From Puniceibacterium sp. (GTDB lineage: Bacteria; Pseudomonadota; Alphaproteobacteria; Rhodobacterales; Rhodobacteraceae): a stretch of DNA of 57,315 nt. The position numbers were made by a program, and so were the translations under genes. Positions 16,451 to 25,645 of the stretch are shown here, piece after piece. The notes under the pieces were generated by a model. It was not told the DNA's origin. It worked only from the letters and a program-made list of their open reading frames with translations, and searched no databases. Position 1 is the first letter of the stretch. Each line of letters opens with the position of its first letter. Location: positions 1-57,315 of the forward strand of contig JAGXGV010000035.1 of NCBI GenBank assembly GCA_024636635.1. The letters are read 5' to 3'.

Positions 16451-18046
16451 ATGAGTGCCGCACTGTCACGCCGGGCGTTCACCGGCATGGTGCTTGCCGG
16501 GCTTGCCCCGCAGGTGTTCGGCCGTGCCGCGATGGCCCAGACCGCCGTGCCGGAGGTGCCGGAGTTACCGGGAACCCTGCTCGTGCCGTCCGACGGCATC
16601 TCGGGCAGCTTCGAATCGCTTGTGGCGCTGGCCCGCGACCTGTCGAAATCGGACGCGATCCTGCCAGGTGACAGCCTGTCGGGGTTATTCGAGGGCCTGA
16701 GTTACGAACAGCATCAAGCGATCCGGCCACAACCGATCCCGCTCAGCGGCGACAACGACATGGTCATGCTGGATGCGCTGCCCCCGGGCACAGTGTTTTC
16801 GAAACCGGTCCGCCTGTCGCTGATCGACGGCGTCCAGACCTTTGATCTGCGCTTTGATCCGCGACTGTTCACCTTCGATCCAAAGGTTTTCCCGCCGGAC
16901 CGGGTGGCGCAGGCGCTCGAATCGCCGCCGGGCGAGGATCTGGGCTATTCCGGATTCAGCCTGCGCGGGCCGCTCAACCGACCGGACCGGCTGGACGAAT
17001 TCATCGCCTTCCGGGGTGCGAGCTATTTCCGTGGCGTGGCACGGGGCATGGTCTACGGGCTTTCGGCGCGGGGGCTTGCCATCGATACCGCCGCGCCCGC
17101 GGGCGAAGAGTTTCCCCGCTTTACCCATTTCTGGATCGTGGCCCCGGAACCCAATTCGCAAAGCGTCGTGGTGCGGGCCATGCTGGAAAGCCAATCCTGC
17201 GCCGGGGCCTTCGAATTCGAGATCTCGCCGGGGGAAACCACGGTGATGCAGACGCGCTGCAAGCTGTTTCCGCGCCGCGAGATCGACCAGATCGGCATCG
17301 CGCCGCTGACCTCGATGTTCTATTTCGGACCGTCCCGGCGCGCCGGTTTCGACGATTTCCGCGATGCGGTGCATGACAGTTCCGGTCTTCAGATGGTCAC
17401 GGGCGACGGTCGGCGGATCTGGCGCTCGCTCGCCAATCCGACGACGTTGCAGGTTTCGGCCTTCGGGGACGAGAATCCCAAAGGCTTTGGCCTGTCGCAG
17501 CGCCAGCGCGATTTCGAATATTATCAGGACGCCGACGCGCGGTACGAAAAACGGCCCAGCGGCTGGGTCGAGCCGATTGGCGACTGGGGGCGTGGGGCGG
17601 TGCTTTTGGTCGAGATTCCGGTCAGGAGCGAATTCAACGACAACATCGTCGCCTTCTGGCGACCCGAGGCGCCGCTGGGTCCGACCGAGGACGGACACGA
17701 GTTCAATTACCGCGTGCACTGGTGCGCCACGCCACCCGACGCGGCACCGCTGGGGCGCGCCTATGCCCTGCGTTCGGGGGGGACGGCCAGGAATCCCGAC
17801 AACCGCATTCTGGTCGTCGATTTCCGCAAGGACACGGCTTGGGCCGAAGGCATCACCGTGCAGGCGCGGGCGAACGGCCAGCCGGTGGACAACGTGGTGC
17901 TGCGCCGACTGCCCGACGGCAAGAGCATACGCGCCTCCTTTGTCCGGGATGTGGGTGACACGCCCGTGACCGAGTTCTCGATGACGCTCATCGGGCCAGA
18001 GGGACCGGAGTCGGAAACCTGGCTTTACCGGCTTGCACGGTCATGA
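16451..18046 (+). CDS. opgG: Periplasmic glucan biosynthesis protein OpgG/MdoG
   Basis: 531 residues; ATG at 16451 follows CGAGGACACCCGC and gives a Tat-type signal (SRRAFTGMVLAGLAPQVFG). The mature protein has the MdoG two-domain layout: a beta-sandwich beginning FESLVALARDLSKSD and the long middle with GPLNRPDRLDEFIAFRGASYFRGVARGMVYGLSARGLAI, a hallmark of the family. The C-terminal domain has RSEFNDNIVAFWRP. OpgG acts in the periplasm on osmoregulated periplasmic glucans, setting or modifying branching. It overlaps opgH by 4 nt, the standard opgGH pair. Confidence 0.95.
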   Translation: MSAALSRRAFTGMVLAGLAPQVFGRAAMAQTAVPEVPELPGTLLVPSDGISGSFESLVALARDLSKSDAILPGDSLSGLFEGLSYEQHQAIRPQPIPLSGDNDMVMLDALPPGTVFSKPVRLSLIDGVQTFDLRFDPRLFTFDPKVFPPDRVAQALESPPGEDLGYSGFSLRGPLNRPDRLDEFIAFRGASYFRGVARGMVYGLSARGLAIDTAAPAGEEFPRFTHFWIVAPEPNSQSVVVRAMLESQSCAGAFEFEISPGETTVMQTRCKLFPRREIDQIGIAPLTSMFYFGPSRRAGFDDFRDAVHDSSGLQMVTGDGRRIWRSLANPTTLQVSAFGDENPKGFGLSQRQRDFEYYQDADARYEKRPSGWVEPIGDWGRGAVLLVEIPVRSEFNDNIVAFWRPEAPLGPTEDGHEFNYRVHWCATPPDAAPLGRAYALRSGGTARNPDNRILVVDFRKDTAWAEGITVQARANGQPVDNVVLRRLPDGKSIRASFVRDVGDTPVTEFSMTLIGPEGPESETWLYRLARS

Positions 18047-20157
18047 CGGCCTTTCCGAATCAGCGCCCGTTGCCCACCCCCGAAAGGGCGCCGCTGGACA
18101 TGCCGACGCAGAATCTGGGCGAACTTCCGGCGCGCCAGCGGATCTGGCAAGCGCCGCGTGTCTATCTGGCGCGGATCATCGCCTTTGGCGGGGCGGCCGC
18201 GCTGACCCTCTACGGCTTCATGCAGATGAACCTGGTGTTCGGGAACGAGAATTCGACGCCGCTGCAAAGCCTTCTGCTCGGCTTTTTCACCGTCACCTTC
18301 GGCTGGATCGCCCTGTCATCGACACAGGCCGCCGCGGCGGTCTTTGGTCGGCGCGGATCGACGGGGGCCATGCCCGGCGCGGGGCCGCTGACAAGCCGCA
18401 CCGCCATCCTGATGCCGGTCTACAACGAAGACCCCGCCATGACCTGCGCCGCCTTGCAGGCCATCGGCGAGGATATCGCCGATGCAGGCGCGGGCGCTGC
18501 CTTTGAGATCTTTGTGCTGTCGGACACGACGGACCCGGCGGTCTGGGCGCAGGAAACCGCCTGTTTCCACCGCCTGCGCCGGGGGCTGAAGGGGAAAATG
18601 CAGGTCTGGTACCGGCGCCGGTCCGACAATGCCGGGCGCAAGGCCGGGAACCTGCGCGATTTCGTCGAAGGCTGGGGCGCGCGCTATGACCATATGCTGG
18701 TGCTTGACGCCGACAGCCTGATGTCGGCAGAGACCGTGATCACGCTGGCCCGCAGAATGCAGGCGGCGCCGCGGCTGGGTATCCTGCAATCGGTGCCGGT
18801 GCTGATGGGCGGCACCACAGTCTTTGCCCGCATCCAGCAATTCGCAGGCCGGATCTATGGGCCGATCATCGCGCGGGGGGTTTCTGCCTGGCAGGGCCTT
18901 GACGGCAATTACTGGGGCCACAATGCGATCATCCGCGTGCGCGCCTTCGCCGACTGTTGCGGCATGCCCGAACTTCCGGGCCGCAAGCCGTTCGGCGGCC
19001 ATGTCCTGAGCCACGATTTCGTCGAAGCCGCGCTGATCCGCCGGGGCGGCTGGCAGGTGCGCATGGACACCGATCTGGGCGGCAGCTGGGAAGGCGCGCC
19101 ACAGACGCTTCTTGACCTTGCTGCACGGGACCGGCGTTGGGCCCAGGGCAATCTGCAACACCTCAAGGTGGTCGGCGCCCGGGGTCTGAGTTGGTCCAAC
19201 CGCGCCCATTTCATGATCGGCATCGGCTCTTACCTCATGTCGTCGGTCTGGCTGGCGATGCTGGTCACCGGCGGGTTCCTGACCGCCCAGAGCCTGCTGT
19301 ACGAACGCGAATATTTTGGTGACGAGGCGCAGCTGTTCCCGGAATGGCCAATCTTCGACGCCGGGCGCATGATGTGGCTGCTGGCGCTGTCCATGGCGCT
19401 GTTGTTCCTGCCCAAGGTACTGGGGGCCGCGCGCGCCATCGCGCTGCCGTCGCTGCGGCGCGCCTTTGGAGGAGGCTTCCGCATCCTCGGGGGCACCCTG
19501 CTTGAAATCCTGCTGTCAGCACTGCTGGCGCCCATCCTGATGCTGTTCCAGGTCCAGCAGGTGATCGAGATCCTGAGCGGGCGCGACAGCGGCTGGTCGG
19601 CGCAAAGCCGCGATGCCGAGGACATGCCCTGGAGCAGGGCCTTTGCCAGTCACGGCATGCAGGTGGCCATCGGGGTGGCCGCGCTGGTCGCTGTAGTGCT
19701 GTTTGCGCCCAACCAGATCATCTGGCTGGCGCCGGTGCTGGCAGGGCTGGTGTTTGCCCCGGCGTTGTCGCGCTACACGGGCCGGGTGATGACCAACGCG
19801 CCGATCCGGCTGCTTTTCATTCCCGAGGATCGCGATCCGCCTGCCGTCGCGCTGCGCGCTGCGGCGTTGCGGGCAGAATTCGACATCGTGGCGCATGTGA
19901 CCCCGGCGCAGCTTCTGGGTGACCCCGGACTGACGGCGCGGCACCTGTCGTCCCTGCCGCCAGGGACCGATCTTGACGGGGCCGAAGTCGATCTCGACGC
20001 CCTCACGGCGCGCGCAAAGCTGGGCGCGGCGCGGGATGCGGGTCAGGCCATCGGCTGGCTCACGCGCGCCGAACTGGTAAAGCTGCTTTCGAACCCCGAC
20101 CTTCTGACATGGGGGAGCGAGCGGTTTTCGCCCTCTTCCGGCCCTGACGCCGCCTGA
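18043..20157 (+). CDS. opgH: Glucans biosynthesis glucosyltransferase OpgH/MdoH
   Basis: 704 residues, inner-membrane GT2 enzyme that polymerises the glucan backbone from UDP-glucose. It has helices near 45-65 and 75-95, then the catalytic domain: ILMPVYNEDP, acidic motif LVLDADSLMSAE, FGGHVLSHDFVEAALIRRGGW, and RDRRWAQGNLQHLKV as the Q/R-x-x-R-W box. Several further helices and a short cytoplasmic tail follow. It is shorter than E. coli OpgH (about 847), lacking much of the N-terminal extension. Translation is coupled to opgG by ATGA. Confidence 0.95.
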   Translation: MTAFPNQRPLPTPERAPLDMPTQNLGELPARQRIWQAPRVYLARIIAFGGAAALTLYGFMQMNLVFGNENSTPLQSLLLGFFTVTFGWIALSSTQAAAAVFGRRGSTGAMPGAGPLTSRTAILMPVYNEDPAMTCAALQAIGEDIADAGAGAAFEIFVLSDTTDPAVWAQETACFHRLRRGLKGKMQVWYRRRSDNAGRKAGNLRDFVEGWGARYDHMLVLDADSLMSAETVITLARRMQAAPRLGILQSVPVLMGGTTVFARIQQFAGRIYGPIIARGVSAWQGLDGNYWGHNAIIRVRAFADCCGMPELPGRKPFGGHVLSHDFVEAALIRRGGWQVRMDTDLGGSWEGAPQTLLDLAARDRRWAQGNLQHLKVVGARGLSWSNRAHFMIGIGSYLMSSVWLAMLVTGGFLTAQSLLYEREYFGDEAQLFPEWPIFDAGRMMWLLALSMALLFLPKVLGAARAIALPSLRRAFGGGFRILGGTLLEILLSALLAPILMLFQVQQVIEILSGRDSGWSAQSRDAEDMPWSRAFASHGMQVAIGVAALVAVVLFAPNQIIWLAPVLAGLVFAPALSRYTGRVMTNAPIRLLFIPEDRDPPAVALRAAALRAEFDIVAHVTPAQLLGDPGLTARHLSSLPPGTDLDGAEVDLDALTARAKLGAARDAGQAIGWLTRAELVKLLSNPDLLTWGSERFSPSSGPDAA

Positions 20158-20332
20158 GGTCACAGGCACCGACCGCAGATGGCGACAAGGCGCGGTCATC
20201 AGGCTGTTACCAAAGGCCCGCACAACCACCTGCGATGACCGGATTATGCGATGACCGGCGGAACCGCGCTTTCAGCTGGTGCGTTCGCAGGTTAACCATG
20301 AATATGTGCGGCAATTGCACGAGGAGACAAAG

Positions 20333-21553
20333 ATGAAGATTGCCATTCTGGGCGGCGACGGTTTTGTCGGCTGGCCCACCACGCTTCACCTGTCCGATCA
20401 GGGGCACGAGGTTCACATCATCGACAACCTGTCGCGCCGCTGGATCGACACGGAACTGGGCGTGCAGTCGCTGACCCCGATGGATTCGATCCAGGAACGC
20501 TGCCGCATCTGGCGCCAGGAGACGGGGCGCAAGATCCATTTTCACCTGCTTGACGTGGCCAAGGAATACGAACGGCTCAAGGGCTGGCTGGCGCAGGAAC
20601 GCCCCGACGCCATCATCCATTTCGCCGAACAGCGCGCCGCGCCCTATTCGATGAAATCCGACCGTCACAAGGTCTATACCGTGAGCAACAACACCAACGC
20701 CACGCATAACCTGCTGGCGGCAATGGTGGAAACCGACATCCGCGCCCATCTCGTCCACCTTGGGACGATGGGGGTCTACGGCTATTCCAGCGTCGGCGCG
20801 GCGATCCCCGAAGGTTACCTTGACGTCGAGGTCGAGACCCTGAGCGGCGACAAGGTCCACCAGGAGATCCTGTATCCCACCCGCCCCGGATCGGTCTATC
20901 ACATGACCAAGAGCATGGATCAGATCCTGTTCCAGTTCTACGCCCAGAACGACGGGCTGCGGATCACCGATCTGCATCAGGGTATCGTGTGGGGCACGCA
21001 TACCGCGCAGACCCGGACGCACGACCAACTGATCAACCGGTTCGACTATGATGGCGATTATGGCACGGTGCTGAACCGGTTCCTGATCCAGGCGGCGATC
21101 GATCATCCGCTGACGGTGCACGGCACCGGCGGGCAGACGCGCGCCTTCATCCACATCCAGGATTCGGTGCGCTGTATCGAACTGGCTCTGGGTGACGCCC
21201 CGCAGGCCGGGGACAGGGTGCGCATCTTCAACCAGATGACGGAAACGCACCGCATCCGCGACCTTGCCCGCATCATCTGCGATCTGACCGGCGCAAAGAT
21301 GGCCATGCTGCCCAATCCCCGCAAGGAAGCCGAAGAAAACGATCTTGTGGTGCGCAACGACCAGTTCCTGAAGCTGGGGCTACAGCCGACGACGCTGGCT
21401 GACGGGCTGCTGTCCGAGATGGTCGATGTCGCCCGGAAATACGCCCACCGCATCGACCGCAGCCGTGTGCCGGCGAATTCGGCCTGGACCCGCGACCTTG
21501 CCCGGTCGCTCAACCAAGACCCAGAGGGCAAGGCACTGAAATCCGTGTCATGA
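20333..21553 (+). CDS. sqdB: UDP-sulfoquinovose synthase
   Basis: 406 residues from ATG at 20333 (GAGGAG 10 nt upstream; the longer ORF start is not supported). SDR-type NAD-binding GGDGFVGWPT, then VYTVSNNTNATHNLL and MGVYGYSSVGAAIPEGY, a Tyr-x-x-x-Lys (YHMTKS, residue about 187), and the family ends with LTDLHQGIVWGTHTAQT, DQLINRFDYDGDYGTVLNRF and VRIFNQMTETHRI. SqdB converts UDP-glucose plus sulfite to UDP-sulfoquinovose, the head group of the sulfolipid SQDG. First gene of the sqdB-sqdD-sqdC operon. Confidence 0.97.
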   Translation: MKIAILGGDGFVGWPTTLHLSDQGHEVHIIDNLSRRWIDTELGVQSLTPMDSIQERCRIWRQETGRKIHFHLLDVAKEYERLKGWLAQERPDAIIHFAEQRAAPYSMKSDRHKVYTVSNNTNATHNLLAAMVETDIRAHLVHLGTMGVYGYSSVGAAIPEGYLDVEVETLSGDKVHQEILYPTRPGSVYHMTKSMDQILFQFYAQNDGLRITDLHQGIVWGTHTAQTRTHDQLINRFDYDGDYGTVLNRFLIQAAIDHPLTVHGTGGQTRAFIHIQDSVRCIELALGDAPQAGDRVRIFNQMTETHRIRDLARIICDLTGAKMAMLPNPRKEAEENDLVVRNDQFLKLGLQPTTLADGLLSEMVDVARKYAHRIDRSRVPANSAWTRDLARSLNQDPEGKALKSVS

Positions 21554-22395
21554 CGGACGGCCTGACGCCCGGGACCCCTGCGCAAAGCCCGCGGGCCTAT
21601 GTCACACTGGTCACCAACGGTGATTTCGCACTGGGCGCGCGGGCGCTGGCACACTCTGTCAGACTAAGCGGCACCAGCGCCGATTTTGTGGTGATGCACA
21701 CGGGCGCCGTGGCGGAACGTGACATTGCACCGCTGCGCGATCTGGGTGCGCGGCTGGTGGCGGTGGATCTGCTGGCGACCTCGGCGGCGTTCAATGACGC
21801 ACACGGACGTGACCGCCTGCACGCGGCCGCGCCCTTTACCAAAGGCATCAAGCCGCCGTTCCACACCCCGCTCGACAATTTCGCCAAGCTGCGGCTGTGG
21901 CAGCTGGATTATGACCGGGTGGTGTTTCTGGACGCCGACACGCTGATGCTGCGCAATTGCGACCGGCTGTTCGACTATCCCGAATTCTGTGCCGCGCCGA
22001 ACGTCTACGAAAGCCTTGGGGATTTTCACCGCCTGAATTCCGGCGTCTTCACCGCCCGGCCCGACGCCGCTACATTCGCCCGAATGATAAAGGCGCTGGA
22101 CAAGCCGGGGGCGTTCTGGCGGCGGACCGACCAGACCTTTCTTCAGCAGTTCTTTCCCGACTGGCACGGCCTGCCGGTGATCTACAACACGCTGCAATAC
22201 GTCTGGTTCAACATGCCGGCCCTCTGGGACTGGTCGGCCATCCGCATCCTGCATTTCCAGTATGAAAAGCCCTGGCAGGATCCGCATCCGAAGGCGGCAC
22301 AACTGGCCCCGCTGATCGCGCTCTGGCGGGCACATGCGGATGGTGGGCCGGTGCCCGATGTCGCCACCCTGCCCACCCCGGCGCCTCTGCCATGA
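21550..22395 (+). CDS. sqdD: Sulfolipid glycosyltransferase SqdD (GT8-like)
   Basis: 281 residues of the glycogenin-like GT8 fold. YVTLVTNGDFALGARALAHSV at the N-terminus, the metal-binding DxD in VVFLDADTLMLRN, and C-terminal NMPALWDWSAIRILHF...KPW. It is the candidate transferase placing sulfoquinovose on an acceptor in Rhodobacter-type SQDG synthesis. ATGA overlap with sqdB (stop at 21551-21553). Position directly after sqdB and the fold together support the symbol. Confidence 0.85.
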   Translation: MTDGLTPGTPAQSPRAYVTLVTNGDFALGARALAHSVRLSGTSADFVVMHTGAVAERDIAPLRDLGARLVAVDLLATSAAFNDAHGRDRLHAAAPFTKGIKPPFHTPLDNFAKLRLWQLDYDRVVFLDADTLMLRNCDRLFDYPEFCAAPNVYESLGDFHRLNSGVFTARPDAATFARMIKALDKPGAFWRRTDQTFLQQFFPDWHGLPVIYNTLQYVWFNMPALWDWSAIRILHFQYEKPWQDPHPKAAQLAPLIALWRAHADGGPVPDVATLPTPAPLP

Positions 22396-23291
22396 GGGTC
22401 GCGCTGACCGGGGCAACTGGGCAAATCGGACACCGGATCGCCATCGGCCTTCTGGCGCAGGGTCACGCGGTGGTGGCGCTGGGTCGGCGCCCGTCTACGC
22501 TGGCGGGGGTGGAACATCGACCCCACGACCTTGACGGCCCGGTGCCGGACCTTTCGGGGATGGATGCGCTGGTCCATGCCGCCTTTTCGCATGTGCCGGG
22601 CAAGTATCGCGGCGGCGAAGGCGACGATCCCGACGGCTTTGTGCGCCGCAACCTTGACGGCACGCGGCGTCTTTTCGCCGCCGCCCAGGCGCTGGAACGC
22701 GTGATATTCCTGTCGTCGCGGGCGGTCTATGGTGCCTATCCCGCAGGCACCGCATTGACCGAAGACCTGCCCCCCCTGCCCGACACGCTTTATGGAATGG
22801 TCAAGGTTGAGGCAGAGACGGCATTGCGCGCGCTCGAAGGTCCGGTGACGGTCAGCCTGCGGGCCACCGGGGTCTTTGGCCCCGCCCCGCCCGGTCAGAG
22901 GCACAAATGGGACGATCTTTTTGCGCGGTTCCGCGCCGGGCAGATGCCAGCCCCGCGCATCGGAACCGAGGTACATGGCGATGACCTTGCCGATGCGGTG
23001 CATCTGGCCCTGACCGCTGCGCCGGAACGCTGCGCGGGCGGGGTGTTCAACCTGTCCGACGTCGTGCTGGACCGGCGCGACCTGTTGCGGACCTATGCCG
23101 GTCTGACGGGGATCGACGGCCCGCTTCCCCCCGCCTCTGACCCGGCGACGGTCAGCGCGATGGCCCCCGACCGGCTGCGCGCGCTTGGCTGGCGCCCCGG
23201 GGGCCTTGCCGCCTTTCCGGCCCGGCTGAGCGAAATGATCCGGGGTGAAAACCCCGGCCATGGCGTTTCCGCAACGACCTCAATCACCTGA
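22392..23291 (+). CDS. sqdC: NAD(P)-dependent SDR-family protein, probable SqdC
   Basis: 299 residues, N-terminal Rossmann motif TGATGQIGHRIA, then VIFLSSRAVYGAYP and YGMVKVEAE (YxxxK). It belongs to the extended SDR epimerase/reductase group. It starts inside the end of sqdD (ATGA), forming the third gene of the sqdB-sqdD-sqdC arrangement known from Rhodobacter sphaeroides, in which SqdC works late in SQDG formation, probably as a reductase. The symbol rests on order and fold, not on a recognised signature. Confidence 0.65.
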   Translation: MRVALTGATGQIGHRIAIGLLAQGHAVVALGRRPSTLAGVEHRPHDLDGPVPDLSGMDALVHAAFSHVPGKYRGGEGDDPDGFVRRNLDGTRRLFAAAQALERVIFLSSRAVYGAYPAGTALTEDLPPLPDTLYGMVKVEAETALRALEGPVTVSLRATGVFGPAPPGQRHKWDDLFARFRAGQMPAPRIGTEVHGDDLADAVHLALTAAPERCAGGVFNLSDVVLDRRDLLRTYAGLTGIDGPLPPASDPATVSAMAPDRLRALGWRPGGLAAFPARLSEMIRGENPGHGVSATTSIT

Positions 23292-23339
23292 TTGCCGCGT
23301 TTCGCCTACGGCTCACAAGCCAAAGCGATGCCGGATGTA

Positions 23340-24635
23340 TCAGGTTATTTCCGAACCGCCAGCAAGCGTTCCGCGACCGGAAAGCTGCATCCCTTCAGGG
23401 AGCGACAGACCCTGGACCGCATCCGGCATGGTAAAGGTGAAGGTGGTCCAGCCTGCGTCGGTTCCGACGTTCAGCGTACCGCCATGCCCCTTGGCGATTT
23501 CCGACGCGATGAACAGCCCCAGGCCCAGCCCTTCGCGGCTGTTCTTCCCCTTCATCTGGCTGAAGGGTTCGAACAGCGACGGGACATGCTCGGGCAGGAT
23601 CACATCGCCTTCGTTCGCCACGGCCAGGGTCAGCGTGCCATCGACGACCCGGGCATCAACGCGGATCTCGCCACCATAGGTGCCGTGGGTGCGCGCGTTG
23701 CCCAGTAGGTTCGACAAAAGTTGCGCAAGGCGGGGCGCGTCGCACCGCACCCTGTCAGGCAGGTCGATGTCGGCTTGGATCTGCTGCTCGGGCGTCACCG
23801 CATCCTGTTCGCCGATGATCTGACGCAGCGCCGGCGCCAGCGCGTCGGTCAGTTCCGGTTCGACGACAATGCCACCACCCTGCCGCTTTCTTGCACGGTC
23901 GAGCAGGTTCTCGATCAGGTCCGACATGCGCTGCACCGACCCTTTCATCAGGGTTGCGATCTTATGCGTTTCGGGCGCAAGACCACCGCGCTCCATCATC
24001 CGGAAACCGGCATTGAGCACGCTCAGAGGGTTGCGCAGGTCATGGGCCAGGATGGCGATGAAACGCTCCTGCGCCTCGGCCAGGTTGCGCTGGTCATCGA
24101 CGGTATTTTCGGCCCGCCGCAGCGTGTCGTCGTTGTCGAGCCCGTCGCCGATGAGCTTTGCGAACAGGCGGAACATGGGCAGGACGCGCCCGTCCGACAA
24201 GGCGTGCGGCAGGGGGTCGATGGCGCAGAGCGTTCCGAAAATGGCGCCGTCGGCCCGCATAATCGGCACGGAGATATAGCTGCGAAAGCCATGCCGCTCG
24301 GGGGCATGACGGGTGCAATAGACCGGATCGTTGCGCGCATCGTCAATGACGATCTCTGTCTGCGTTTGGCGCACTTCGTGGCAAAGCGTGCTTTCGACCT
24401 CAAGCTCGCTTCCCGGTTTCAGGCCGAAATCGATCAGGTCCAGCGCCCGGCAGGTAACCCAGCGAGAATCTGTGACGCGTGCGACGGCCGCGAACCCCAT
24501 GCCCGTCGCCAGCAGTACGGTCTGAAGTATCACGGGCACTTGGGTGCTCCGCCCGATCGCGTCCATATCTGCCTGAAAGTCGTGATCCTTCACTAAATCG
24601 TGATCCTTCACCGTTGTATCGCTTTCAAGGGGCAC
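23340..24635 (-). CDS. GAF-domain sensor histidine kinase
   Basis: 431 residues, cytoplasmic. A GAF domain (about 30-170) contains TVLLATGMGFAAVARVTDSRWV, ESTLCHEVRQTQ and GAIFGTLCAIDPLPH, the pattern of phytochrome-like or bilin-free GAF sensors. The HisKA helix has His198 in FIAILAHDLRNPLSVLNAG, then N-box LLSNLLGNARTHG and G2 GLGLGLFIASEIAKGHGG. An 18-bp tandem repeat near the start codon duplicates six codons (VKDHDL/VKDHDF). The sensor end ends with LSLPEGMQLSG, a variable tail. Convergent with sqdC; no response regulator adjacent. Confidence 0.88.
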   Translation of the reverse strand: MPLESDTTVKDHDLVKDHDFQADMDAIGRSTQVPVILQTVLLATGMGFAAVARVTDSRWVTCRALDLIDFGLKPGSELEVESTLCHEVRQTQTEIVIDDARNDPVYCTRHAPERHGFRSYISVPIMRADGAIFGTLCAIDPLPHALSDGRVLPMFRLFAKLIGDGLDNDDTLRRAENTVDDQRNLAEAQERFIAILAHDLRNPLSVLNAGFRMMERGGLAPETHKIATLMKGSVQRMSDLIENLLDRARKRQGGGIVVEPELTDALAPALRQIIGEQDAVTPEQQIQADIDLPDRVRCDAPRLAQLLSNLLGNARTHGTYGGEIRVDARVVDGTLTLAVANEGDVILPEHVPSLFEPFSQMKGKNSREGLGLGLFIASEIAKGHGGTLNVGTDAGWTTFTFTMPDAVQGLSLPEGMQLSGRGTLAGGSEIT

Positions 24636-24865
24636 ATGTTCGTCGATTCATCAATTTGTTTGCAAAGCTTGGCGCACCGGGCCCGACCTTGGGCGCCCAG
24701 CGCAAAAGCATTTGATCATCAAAACCGGAAGATTACCAGACGGCCCGCTATGCAAGACAACGCAAGGCATCAAATTGCCGGTTTCGGCGATCACACAGGG
24801 TCCCGCAGGGCGTACAGACCGCGGGGCAGCGGCCTTGCACCACCATGACCGGGGGTCGGCACCGG

Positions 24866-25519
24866 CTATGCCCGGTCGACCCGGATCGTGCGGGGCGCCG
24901 CCGTTTCCATGTGCAGGCGCATAAGCTGCGCCGCCTCGTCCGCCTCTCCGCGCACCAGCGCGGTAAAGATCTGGTCATGCTCCTTCCAGACCCGCAGGGT
25001 GGCGCCCGGCACGCTGAGAACCTTGCTCATGGCGCGTTGCAGGTGGCGCCAGTTGAGGTTCATCACATCGCCCACGATGATGTTGCCGCTCTGCCGGTAG
25101 ATCAGGCCGTGGAAATCCATATCCGCGCGCAAGGCTCCGGCATGGTCGCCGCTTTGCACATGGCTCTTGCCGCGCCCGATGATCTCGCGTCCCAAGGAAA
25201 TCGACTGCGTGGTCAGGCGTCCGGTGGCAAGCTGGACCGCCAGCGGCTCGACGGCCGTGCGGAACTGGTAGATGGAATCGAACAGCTTCTGGTCGATGGG
25301 GGCCACAACGACGCCGCGCTTGCCGGTATCCTCAACGAATCTCTGCGACTTGAGCATGGCAATGGCGCTGTTGACTGGTTGGCGTGACACACGCAGCCGC
25401 AGCGCAAGCTCGTCCTGATTGAGCCGCTCTCCGGTCTTTATGTCGCCGGTGCAGATCGCCTCGAGCAGGGCGTCATAGGCTTGTTCCACAAGGGTCTTGT
25501 TCTGCGTCAGCGCTTCCAT
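24866..25519 (-). CDS. GntR-family regulator (FCD/FadR subgroup)
   Basis: 217 residues; start set at ATG 25519 (MEALTQNKTLVEQAYDALL) with AAAGG upstream, since the ORF beyond is in intergenic DNA. Winged helix at 10-75 with the GntR signature GERLNQDELALRLRVSRQPVNSAIAML, then an FCD effector-binding domain (about 85-210) with DMDFHGLIYRQSGN holding metal-ligand type residues. It is divergent to the hcm operon across a 126-bp region with operator-like palindromes. Such regulators usually repress until the substrate acyl-CoA or acid appears; here 2-hydroxyisobutyrate or a derivative is the likely signal, by inference. Confidence 0.87.
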   Translation of the reverse strand: MEALTQNKTLVEQAYDALLEAICTGDIKTGERLNQDELALRLRVSRQPVNSAIAMLKSQRFVEDTGKRGVVVAPIDQKLFDSIYQFRTAVEPLAVQLATGRLTTQSISLGREIIGRGKSHVQSGDHAGALRADMDFHGLIYRQSGNIIVGDVMNLNWRHLQRAMSKVLSVPGATLRVWKEHDQIFTALVRGEADEAAQLMRLHMETAAPRTIRVDRA

Positions 25520-25579
25520 GTTCAACCTTTCGTGCCATTCGTCATCACTCTCCTCCTGCGGTGCAGCATAGCTTGCGGC

Positions 25580-25615
25580 TTGACAGGGTTCAAGCGTTCG
25601 TATTCTGTATACGAA
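25580..25615 (+). promoter_or_regulatory. Divergent promoter and probable GntR operator of the hcm operon
   Basis: TTGACA at 25580-25585 is the -35 for the plus strand. Downstream, a perfect inverted repeat TTCGTAT-N5-ATACGAA spans 25597-25615, and within it a second palindrome is centred on GTATAC (ATTCTGTATACGAAAT), a form common for FCD-type GntR operators. A weak -10 lies within these repeats (TTCTGT or CTGTAT). Binding here would block the hcmB promoter, consistent with repression. Confidence 0.6.
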
Positions 25616-25645
25616 ATTTCGAGTTCGAATTATGGGGGAGAGCCG

